Assembly (NCBI GenBank): GCA_021807585.1
Contig: JAKBCQ010000161.1
Coordinates: 1-6,440, forward strand
Length of the DNA stretch: 6,440 nucleotides
Source: Planctomycetota bacterium
GTDB taxonomy: Bacteria > Planctomycetota > Planctomycetia > Isosphaerales > Isosphaeraceae
Reading direction: 5' to 3'
Each line of letters begins with the position of its first letter. Position 1 is the stretch's first letter. Position numbers and translations under genes: made by a program. The notes beneath the pieces were generated by a model that was not told the DNA's origin, ran no database searches, and was given only the letters and a program-made list of their open reading frames with translations. Positions 1-5,726 of the stretch are shown here, piece after piece.

Positions 1-1
1 A

Positions 2-310
2 GACGTCGACTCGGCGCCGATCGACCCGGCGCAGTTCGCCTCGCTCGAAACGGTCCTCGCAACCCGCGCCGAGGGAGACGGCTTCGCCCTCACCGTCGGC
101 GAACCCCACCGCGCCATCCCCGCACTCCTCGACCGCCTCGACGATTTCGATCGCCCACTCGTCAGGCTCACCACCAGACAAGTAAGCCTTGAAGACGTGT
201 TTGTATCCTTAACAGGTCGACACCTTCGCGACGACGAACCCGCCGAAGCCGACGCCGCCAAAAACGGTCGAAAATCCCGCCGCGGACGCAAACGATCGCG
301 CGGCGTTTAA
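2..310 (+). CDS. ABC transporter ATP-binding protein, C-terminal end (5' truncated)
   Basis: This is the last 102 codons of a gene that begins before the window, ending in TAA. The nucleotide-binding core (Walker A, signature, Walker B) lies outside, so the call rests on the C-terminal region and the neighbour. Visible residues 62-77 read SLEDVFVSLTGRHLRD, a form of the S-L-E-D-V-F-x-x-L-T-G-R-x-L-R-D ending typical of DrrA/CcmA-like ATPases of ABC-2 exporters. After it comes a hydrophilic tail that turns strongly basic over the last 15 residues (several Arg and Lys), which may be accessory. The ATPase would power export through the permease that starts 35 bases downstream on the same strand. 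The substrate cannot be told from this fragment. The family call is fairly secure because motif and neighbour agree. Confidence 0.85.
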   Translation, partial: DVDSAPIDPAQFASLETVLATRAEGDGFALTVGEPHRAIPALLDRLDDFDRPLVRLTTRQVSLEDVFVSLTGRHLRDDEPAEADAAKNGRKSRRGRKRSRGV

Positions 311-316
311 TTTTTT
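278..316 (+). terminator. Stem-loop plus T-tract between ATPase and permease genes
   Basis: A perfect 7-bp GC stem (CGCCGCG at 278-284, CGCGGCG at 299-305) with a 14-base loop is followed directly by TTTAATTTTTT (306-316). This has the form of an intrinsic terminator. It overlaps the last codons and stop of the ATPase gene and ends 29 bases before the permease ATG. It may lower permease transcription relative to the ATPase rather than separate the genes fully. The stem is short and the loop long, so the call is tentative. Confidence 0.4.
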
Positions 317-345
317 GAGATCAATTATTTATTGAAAGTGATACA

Positions 346-1422
346 ATGTCGGATCCTTATAATCTCGCATCGCTCAAAGAATTATATTTTTCAAGGTTGC
401 GCGAGTTTTATCGCCAACCCGCGCGGATCTTCTGGGTTTACGTGTTTCCGACGATCCTCGCGGTCGTTCTCGGTCTCGCGTTCCAAAGCCGCACCCAAAA
501 CTCGGTCCAGGTCGATCTGATCGAAAACGCGTCGACCGATTCGCTCAAACGCTCGCTCGACGCCTTTCGTCCCGAGGCCGAGAAGCTCGAACTCCCCAAA
601 ATCGAGTACAAGATTCTCCCCGCCGAACAGGCGATCCGGCGGCTCAAAACGGGCAAAACGCCGCTCGTCGTCGAGCCCACGGTTTCTCCTCCCGTCGTTT
701 ATCATTACGACCCGACACGCCCAGAAGCCGCGACGGCGCGCGCCGTCTTCGACGACGAACTCCAACGCTCCGCGGGACGAACGGACCCGATCTCGGTCCG
801 CGACGAAAAACTCAAAGAGCCCGGAGCACGCTATATTGATTTCTTAATCCCGGGACTGATCGCGCTCAACACGATGGGCGGGGGGCTCTGGGGCGTCGGG
901 TTTTTGCTCGTCAACTTCCGCATCGCCAAGCTCCTCAAACGCTTCTGCGCCACGCCCATGCCCCGCCGCAACTTCTTGCTCGCGGTGCTGGGCGCCAGGC
1001 TCACCTTCCTCATCCCCGATGTCGGCGTGCTCCTCGCGATGGGCGTCTTCGCGTTTCATATGCCCATGCGAGGTGATTTTTTCACGTTGATCATCGTCGA
1101 GCTCTTCGGCGCGCTCGCCTTCGCCGGAATCGGCCTGCTCGTCGCCAGTCGAGCGAACACGACCGAGACCGTCAGCGGACTCATGAACCTCGTCATGGTA
1201 CCGATGTGGCTCTTCTCGGGTGTCTTCTTCTCGTCCGAGCGGTTCCCCGCGGCGATGCAGCCTTTCGTCCAGGCGCTCCCGCTCACCCAGCTCGTCGACG
1301 CACTCCGCCGCATCCTGCTCGAGGGGGCGGGGATCATGAGCGTCGCCGGCTCGCTCGCAATCCTCGCCGCGTGGGCGGTCGGCACGTTCCTCATCGCTCT
1401 TAAACTCTTCAAGTGGAATTGA
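346..1422 (+). CDS. ABC-2 type transporter permease
   Basis: This is a complete 358-residue inner-membrane permease that should pair with the ATPase just upstream to form an exporter. The architecture is typical of ABC-2 permeases: a cytoplasmic N-terminus, TM1 at about 27-47, a hydrophilic extracytoplasmic domain at about 48-160, then five hydrophobic segments at about 165-190, 212-236, 244-268, 275-296 and 331-353. Residues 163-183, starting YIDFLIPGL, and the positively charged loop KLLKRFCATPMPRR (195-208) match the conserved ABC-2 core. The ATG at 346 has only a weak ribosome site (GAAAG at 334-338, 7 bases away), and the 35-base spacer is AT-rich. The substrate is unknown; ABC-2 permeases move drugs, lipids or polysaccharides. 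From codon 167 onward the gene overlaps an open minus-strand frame. Confidence 0.9.
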   Translation: MSDPYNLASLKELYFSRLREFYRQPARIFWVYVFPTILAVVLGLAFQSRTQNSVQVDLIENASTDSLKRSLDAFRPEAEKLELPKIEYKILPAEQAIRRLKTGKTPLVVEPTVSPPVVYHYDPTRPEAATARAVFDDELQRSAGRTDPISVRDEKLKEPGARYIDFLIPGLIALNTMGGGLWGVGFLLVNFRIAKLLKRFCATPMPRRNFLLAVLGARLTFLIPDVGVLLAMGVFAFHMPMRGDFFTLIIVELFGALAFAGIGLLVASRANTTETVSGLMNLVMVPMWLFSGVFFSSERFPAAMQPFVQALPLTQLVDALRRILLEGAGIMSVAGSLAILAAWAVGTFLIALKLFKWN

Positions 1423-2175
1423 ACTCGCAGGTAAATCGGAAACATGCACATCGTGCTCGCCAGGAACCGAATTCGCATCGGCATGTGAACCGAATAAGCC
1501 GCCGATCATAACGGGCTCGGCGCTCTCGACGCGCTTGAAGATCGGCTTTTGAAAGACCTCGATCGCGTCGCGCCGGCTCCCCGAGAGGGGAGGGATCGCC
1601 GCGATCGGTTCGATCGTCGCCTCGTCGATCAATTGTCCCAGGAACGTCGCCTTGGCGAGAATCTCGACGTCGAGGAAGCTCGAAGACGATTGCAGCGGGA
1701 TCGCCCCGAGCGCCTCGCGACGATGTACACGACACGGCGCGTGAACGTCGCCCACGGGAATCGCGAAAACGACGCCAAGCGGCGCCCCCGCGATGAATCG
1801 AACGATTCGACCCAAAATCCCAAGACGCCTACATCCCCAAACATGATCACATTTATCGATCGCTCCCAGAAGCGCGTCGAGCGTCGCCTCGGGCCAGGGC
1901 TCGGTCGCGGTCGAGACGATCACGAGCGGAAGCTCGGCGCCTTCGATCCCCTCGGCGAGCGCCGCGCCCAAATCGCACGAACCGATCGAAACCGGCCTCG
2001 GTTCGGCTTCGCGACCCCGCTTGCGCAAAAAATCGGCGATCCCTTCGGCGATCGTCGCGGCGCGGTCGCGATCAAAGCCGATCGCGACGATCCGCGCTCC
2101 CGCTTTGGGAAGCGGATCGCGTCGACTATGAAGGTCGAACGGATGAAGGTCGGTTAAATCTTCGCTCGTCGTCAT
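844..2175 (-). CDS. Glycosyltransferase 2-like protein lacking the DxD motif; ORF runs antisense into the permease
   Basis: Residues about 65-190 resemble the core of DPM1/DpgS-type family-2 glycosyltransferases. A glycine-rich LGAALAEGIEGAE segment (69-81) is followed by a hydrophobic strand (LVIVS, 84-88), a GCRR strand end (114-117), a FIAGAPLG region (127-134) and an ILAKATFLG motif (172-180) before a DE pair. Where catalytic members carry DxD followed by a PP pair, this protein reads STATEPWPE (88-96), so the metal-binding aspartates appear lost. It may be a non-catalytic relative. The ATG at 2175 is chosen; an in-frame TTG at 2238 would add 21 Arg/Gly-rich residues, and neither start has a well-placed ribosome site. 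Credible protein ends near 1430-1500 (about 251 codons lie outside the permease). No stop occurs until 844, so 192 further codons are the exact antisense of permease codons and give an Asp/Glu/Arg/His-rich tail that is probably not selected. Confidence 0.55.
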   Translation of the reverse strand: MTTSEDLTDLHPFDLHSRRDPLPKAGARIVAIGFDRDRAATIAEGIADFLRKRGREAEPRPVSIGSCDLGAALAEGIEGAELPLVIVSTATEPWPEATLDALLGAIDKCDHVWGCRRLGILGRIVRFIAGAPLGVVFAIPVGDVHAPCRVHRREALGAIPLQSSSSFLDVEILAKATFLGQLIDEATIEPIAAIPPLSGSRRDAIEVFQKPIFKRVESAEPVMIGGLFGSHADANSVPGEHDVHVSDLPASSIPLEEFKSDEERADRPRGEDCERAGDAHDPRPLEQDAAECVDELGERERLDERLHRRGEPLGREEDTREEPHRYHDEVHESADGLGRVRSTGDEQADSGEGERAEELDDDQREKITSHGHMKREDAHREEHADIGDEEGEPGAQHREQEVAAGHGRGAEAFEELGDAEVDEQKPDAPEPPAHRVERDQSRD

Positions 2176-2245
2176 GGCGCGAAACGCAACCCCTGGGACG
2201 TTGCGGCTATCTCCCGAACGACGCCCGCGGCGGATCAATCCACGT

Positions 2246-2286
2246 AAAAACCGCCGGATCGACCCTTCCAGGACGCGCCGGCGGTT
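2246..2286 (-). terminator. Terminator- or attenuator-like hairpin upstream of the glycosyltransferase-like gene
   Basis: Read on the minus strand, AACCGCCGG (2286-2278) pairs perfectly with CCGGCGGTT (2257-2249) across a 20-base loop. The loop can itself form a small CCT/AGG stem. The second arm runs straight into a T-tract (five Ts, 2250-2246, the first two being in the stem). It lies 71-111 bases before the ATG at 2175, so it could attenuate that gene's leader or stop transcripts arriving from the CPBP side. The 9-bp perfect GC-rich arm plus T-tract is good support. The long loop and short T-run are weak points. Confidence 0.45.
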
Positions 2287-2288
2287 GA

Positions 2289-2317
2289 TTGATTGCTCAA
2301 TGCTATTGCGTAATCAA
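2289..2317. repeat. Imperfect 13-bp inverted repeat (candidate operator)
   Basis: TTGATTGCTCAAT (2289-2301) and ATTGCGTAATCAA (2305-2317) form a dyad with a 3-base centre. Eleven of 13 positions are complementary. It is AT-rich in GC-rich surroundings and lies 3 bases beyond the terminator-like hairpin at 2246-2286, about 115-142 bases upstream of the glycosyltransferase-like ATG. The size and symmetry suit a binding site for a dimeric regulator, but no regulator gene is in the window and no second copy was seen. Confidence 0.35.
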
Positions 2318-3150
2318 GAGCAAAATCCATTTAGCTCGTTATGCGCGGTCGGATCCTCCGCGAGCGTCCCCGGGACCCGACTTTCGCGATGTATTGGTGT
2401 ACATAGACGAAAGCATTCCCAGCAAAACCGAACGCCTGCCGGCTCGCGACGAGACCCCGCCGCGACGAATCCGCGCGACGGCGCCCGCCCACTCGTTCGC
2501 GGGCTGTGTGGAGAGAACTTTTTTCGAATTCGCCATGCTCATGGACCAACCACTCCAAAACGGATCACGCCCCAGTCTCGACCCTAGACTGAAACGACGC
2601 GATCCTGGTCTTCCGTCGATTCTCGCCCAACCTCCGAATGCTCAACGATCGGCCGACATCGTCCCTGACGCCTTGTCAAGCTAGACAGAGCCGCGACGTT
2701 CCTCCGCCGCGGTGGACTACGTTAACAATCCGGATCGATCGGAATGTCCCCAATATCCCTCAAACCTCGCATTTGAGGAACGAGAAGGTTCCCTGTGTAT
2801 CGGGTTTCCACCGATGACGATCCAGGAAATCTCCTTAACGATACGCGGCGAGTCTTGCGGGAGAGGACGTTCGAGCCGCGATCGGGGAACTATTACGACG
2901 GTTCACCGTTCATTCAGAATACATCCTCCTTCCCCCATTGCCAACCCCCAACCGCCGAATTCTCAAAATCCCAAAATCCACCCAATACCGCGTCCAAACG
3001 CTCCAAATCGACCGACTCCTCGCCACAAGCCCAATCCGCTCAATCAACGCCCCGACCACAACCCTACCCGCCGCGAAAAATGCCGCTACACCACCCAAAA
3101 CACGCTCATTTCGCAACGATTCGGCGGACCTCATTCACGGATACGTCGCC
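2318..3150. other. Gene-free region, about 0.8 kb
   Basis: I find no credible gene here. The open frames on both strands encode Arg/Pro/Ser/Thr-rich or otherwise unpatterned peptides, with no recognisable motif and no consistent third-position pattern like that of the flanking genes. Small structures are present: a perfect 7-bp inverted repeat at 2758-2778 (listed separately), two tandem copies of CAAAATCC at 2964-2979, and a C-rich, G-poor plus-strand tract at about 2941-3120 (by count 81 C and 20 G in 180 bases). No tRNA or known RNA family was recognised. The region could hold leader sequence, an unrecognised small RNA, or the eroded remains of a gene. Confidence 0.5.
2758..2778. repeat. 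Perfect 7-bp inverted repeat
   Basis: CCTCAAA (2758-2764) and TTTGAGG (2772-2778) are exact reverse complements around a 7-base centre, CCTCGCA. There is no T-run after the structure on either strand, so it is not an intrinsic terminator. It lies mid-spacer, far from any gene start. It could be an RNA hairpin or a chance palindrome. Confidence 0.25.
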
Positions 3151-4188
3151 TCAGCCCGGTCGAGATTGCAGATAAATCACCAGAATCAACAGGTTGATTT
3201 CATTAAACGTCGCGTGCATCGCGGCGCACGCCGCCCAACTCCTCGTCCTCGAATAAACATAGCCGATTCCCAAAGACAACACGAACAATGGAATCGGCGT
3301 CGGCCAAACCGTCATATGCGCGAGCGCGAAACCCGTCGAAGCGATCACGTTCGGTACAATCCCAAGCCGACCAAACCGCGCCCGTTCGCCGGTCAATTCT
3401 TCGTCGATCCAAGAGCCCGCAGGCAAACTCCCCCCAACAACGTCGCTTCGAACCTCCTCCAAATCACCCTCCGCCGCCGTGAGGTCGCGGTCGAATTCGA
3501 CACGATCGTCCCCCTCGGCATTATCCTCAACCGCCCCCGCGCGCCCCTCGGTAATCGCCCCAATTTCCACAGATTCTTTTATATCTATACTAGATAGCTT
3601 AACTATATCTTGATTCAAACGCTCTCGGCGGCGCAACCGCGTCAAACTCGAGGCGACCTTCTCGAGCCAACCTTGAAGGATCACGCGAAAAAAAAGCTCC
3701 TCGGCGAGCGGAGCCACAATCACGACCGAAAAAAAGCTGAACGCCAGATACGACGCCGATCGGTCCCCCTTCATCAGCTCGGCGACGGGATGCTCTTTCG
3801 AACCGATCAGCTTCATCACCACCCCGTTCACCAGAAAGATCACAGGAAACATCATCACACCCCCCGCGATCCCCGTGCCGATGAACCCGACGATCGAGCC
3901 CCGCTCGATCCCGAACGATCGCGCTTTCGCCCCCGTCGTCCACGCCAAAACCCAAGGTACGACACAAACAAACAACACATTTAAGAATGTTTGTATATAA
4001 AGAAAAAGCCGCATCGGCGGATGTTTAAGGTCGATCTTGGGAAACAACAGCGGCGCAGCGAGCACCATCGCCACGTTCAATCCCAGATAAAACACGAGCG
4101 CGGCGCCCACCGCGAACGCGTTCCAGGGAACCTCGCGATCGCTCCGATCGGCGTCGATCTCCGTCAATTGCTCGGATTCTTTCGTCAT
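3151..4188 (-). CDS. CPBP family intramembrane metalloprotease (CaaX protease/bacteriocin-processing type) with acidic insertion
   Basis: This complete 345-residue membrane protein carries all three motifs of the CPBP (Abi/Rce1-like) family: EELFFR (163-168, glutamates and arginine), FALAH (287-291) and HATFN (325-329). In Rce1-type enzymes these polar residues form the metal-dependent active site inside the membrane. Hydrophobic segments lie at about 25-50, 60-82, 97-124, 147-161, 165-172, 276-291, 298-312 and 331-340. The region between motifs 1 and 2 is unusual: residues about 182-273 are hydrophilic and acidic, beginning with an Arg-rich stretch (LTRLRRRERL). CPBP proteins usually have a much shorter connection here, so this is probably a soluble loop insertion. 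Bacterial substrates are mostly unknown. The ATG at 4188 lacks a clear Shine-Dalgarno sequence but gives a short polar N-terminus before TM1. Codons of motif 1 include a run of eight Ts. Confidence 0.88.
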   Translation of the reverse strand: MTKESEQLTEIDADRSDREVPWNAFAVGAALVFYLGLNVAMVLAAPLLFPKIDLKHPPMRLFLYIQTFLNVLFVCVVPWVLAWTTGAKARSFGIERGSIVGFIGTGIAGGVMMFPVIFLVNGVVMKLIGSKEHPVAELMKGDRSASYLAFSFFSVVIVAPLAEELFFRVILQGWLEKVASSLTRLRRRERLNQDIVKLSSIDIKESVEIGAITEGRAGAVEDNAEGDDRVEFDRDLTAAEGDLEEVRSDVVGGSLPAGSWIDEELTGERARFGRLGIVPNVIASTGFALAHMTVWPTPIPLFVLSLGIGYVYSRTRSWAACAAMHATFNEINLLILVIYLQSRPG

Positions 4189-4307
4189 CGATTCAATTCG
4201 TCCGTTTCAGGAATGAACGTGGCGCCGGGAGAATCACCGTCGCGAGCGAATACCACTCGATCACTGCGAGCGTCGAGTCGGCGCCGGTCGCCGCATCGCA
4301 GCCGCGC

Positions 4308-4337
4308 TTGCCCGTGACAAGCCGCGTCGTGTACGAT
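4308..4337 (+). promoter_or_regulatory. Possible sigma70-type promoter for tyrS
   Basis: TTGCCC (4308-4313) and TACGAT (4332-4337) each match 4 of 6 bases of the -35 and -10 consensus, with an 18-base spacer. They lie in the 256-base divergent region between the CPBP gene and tyrS, about 108 bases before the tyrS start. GTACGATC recurs at 4407-4414, so a second -10 closer to the gene is possible. No T-box, riboswitch or terminator was seen here. This is a weak, motif-only call. Confidence 0.22.
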
Positions 4338-4429
4338 CGCCATCCCGCCGCGGACGATCGAAATGGGCGAGCGAGTATCGCTCCCGCCGCTTCCACAATC
4401 CGCTGCGTACGATCATAACCCATAACGCC

Positions 4430-4435
4430 AGGGAG
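4430..4435 (+). promoter_or_regulatory. Shine-Dalgarno AGGGAG that decides the tyrS start
   Basis: AGGGAG directly abuts the ATG at 4436, leaving no spacer, so it cannot serve that codon well. It sits 9 bases before an in-frame GTG at 4445, a normal distance. This favours GTG as the true start of tyrS and a protein three residues shorter. Confidence 0.5.
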
Positions 4436-4444
4436 ATGCGCCGA

Positions 4445-5668
4445 GTGTCCCGTTCCGCCGCCGAACAGTTGGAAGTGTTGCGCCGAGGTGTCGAGGCGAT
4501 CGTCCCCGAAGACGAATTCCTCAAAAAACTCGAGCGGTCGGTCCAAACCGAGACCCCCCTCCGCGTCAAATACGGCATCGACCCCACCGGCATCAAAGTC
4601 CATCTCGGACACACCGTTCCGCTCCGTAAGCTGAGACAGTTCCAAAACCTGGGACACAAGGCGATCATCATCATCGGCGATTACACCGCGCTCGTCGGCG
4701 ACCCCTCGGGACGCGACGAAACCCGCGCCCGCCTCACCCGCGAACAGGTCGAGGAAAACGCCAAAGATTACCTCAAACAGGTCGGCCGAATCATCGACCT
4801 CGACCGCGCCGAGGTCTACTCAAACGGCTCGTGGTTCTCCAAATGGAGCTTCCTCGAAGTGCTCGACCTAGCCCGCAACCTCACCCTCTCGCAAATCTCA
4901 ACCCGCGAGGATTTCGCCAAGCGAATCGCCGCCGAAAAACCCGTTTATCTGCATGAATGCTTATATCCTTTAATGCAAGGGTGGGATTCGGTTGAGGTTC
5001 GCGCCGACGTCGAGCTGGGCGGGACCGAGCAGCTCTTCAGCCTGATGGTCGCGCGCGACCTTCAACGCTCCCGCGATCAAAGCCCGCAGGTCGCGATCAC
5101 GTTGCCGATTTTGGTCGGAACCGACGGCGTGCGGAGAATGGGCAAAAGCCTGGGGAACGATATCGGAGTCGCCGAACCCCCCGCCGATCAATTCGGTAAA
5201 ATCATGAGCGTCCCCGATGATCCGATGAAACAATACTTCACGCTTTTAACCGATTTCCCTCAGTCCGAGATCGACCGGCTCCTCTCGGCCGAAGTCAACC
5301 CTCGCGACGCCAAAGAGATCCTGGCGTGCGATGTCGTCCGCCAATACGCGGGCGAAGCCGAGGCCCAGGCCGCCGCCGAACTCTTTCGCCGCCGAGCCCA
5401 CGGGGAAGATCCCGCCCTAATCCCCGAAGTCGAGCTCGCTCGCAAAGAACTTACCGCCGGATCGATCCCCGCGGCTCGGCTCATCGTCGCGGTCGGATTC
5501 GAGCCGACAACCTCCGCGGCGCGACGCTTGATCGAAGGAGGAGGCTTCAACACCGGCGCCGATCGAACCGTCCTCAAAGATCCCAAAGCGTCGATCGCCG
5601 TCGAATCGGGCCTCATCGTCCGCGCCGGTAAACGGAAAATCGCGCGAATTCGTTTGACGGATGCATGA
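4445..5668 (+). CDS. tyrS: Tyrosyl-tRNA synthetase (TyrZ-like)
   Basis: This cytoplasmic class I aminoacyl-tRNA synthetase activates tyrosine with ATP and charges tRNA-Tyr. Counting from the GTG (407 residues), the Rossmann core carries KYGIDPTGIKVHLGHT, with the HIGH-type motif HLGH at 53-56. It continues with GDYTALVGDPSGR (78-90) and tyrosine-pocket residues of the Y-x3-Q-x2-D pattern (Y174, Q178, D181). GGTEQ follows at 192-196, and the KMSKS loop appears as RMGKS at 231-235. Residues about 343-404 form a C-terminal S4 RNA-binding domain ending RAGKRKIARIRL. The overall pattern (VHLGHTVPLRKLRQFQ) is that of the TyrZ-like rather than the E. coli TyrS-like subgroup. The length is normal and the gene intact. 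The start at GTG is chosen for its Shine-Dalgarno spacing; ATG at 4436 would add MRR. GGTEQ replaces the usual GGTDQ. Confidence 0.95.
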   Translation: MSRSAAEQLEVLRRGVEAIVPEDEFLKKLERSVQTETPLRVKYGIDPTGIKVHLGHTVPLRKLRQFQNLGHKAIIIIGDYTALVGDPSGRDETRARLTREQVEENAKDYLKQVGRIIDLDRAEVYSNGSWFSKWSFLEVLDLARNLTLSQISTREDFAKRIAAEKPVYLHECLYPLMQGWDSVEVRADVELGGTEQLFSLMVARDLQRSRDQSPQVAITLPILVGTDGVRRMGKSLGNDIGVAEPPADQFGKIMSVPDDPMKQYFTLLTDFPQSEIDRLLSAEVNPRDAKEILACDVVRQYAGEAEAQAAAELFRRRAHGEDPALIPEVELARKELTAGSIPAARLIVAVGFEPTTSAARRLIEGGGFNTGADRTVLKDPKASIAVESGLIVRAGKRKIARIRLTDA

Positions 5669-5714
5669 TTGCCGAACAATCGATCCTTCGATTCAAAATC
5701 GACGCATGAAAGAT

Positions 5715-5719
5715 GAAGG
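5715..5719 (+). promoter_or_regulatory. Shine-Dalgarno GAAGG of the oxidoreductase gene
   Basis: GAAGG lies 7 bases before the ATG at 5727. The earlier in-frame ATG at 5706 has no such site, so 5727 is the better start. Confidence 0.5.
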
Positions 5720-5726
5720 TATCAAC

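Noticed and set aside
2174..2684. Overlapping plus-strand open frames upstream of the glycosyltransferase-like gene
   Set aside because: Their translations are Arg/Pro-rich without domains, and they start antisense to the gene's first codons. No ribosome site supports them.
2910..3134. Minus-strand open frame of 74 codons just after the protease stop, with a hydrophobic stretch
   Set aside because: It is G/T-rich at all three codon positions, unlike the neighbouring genes, has no motif and no well-spaced ribosome site. It reflects the strand skew of the spacer.
2712..3597. Plus-strand open frames of 126-219 codons across the spacer and the 3' half of the protease
   Set aside because: They are shadows of the C-rich spacer and of the protease coding strand; the peptides are Pro/Thr/Arg-rich with no family signature.
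4193..4264. 23-codon minus-strand frame (GTG start) ending 4 bases before the protease ATG, a possible leader peptide
   Set aside because: It has a mildly hydrophobic composition but no Shine-Dalgarno sequence and no attenuator pairing was visible. Position alone is not enough.
4193..4674. Long minus-strand frames opposite the 5' end of tyrS
   Set aside because: They are antisense to a well-conserved synthetase gene and show no protein family features.
5678..5693. AATCGA/TCGATT hairpin after tyrS as a terminator
   Set aside because: The stem is 6 bp and AT-rich, and no T-run follows it.
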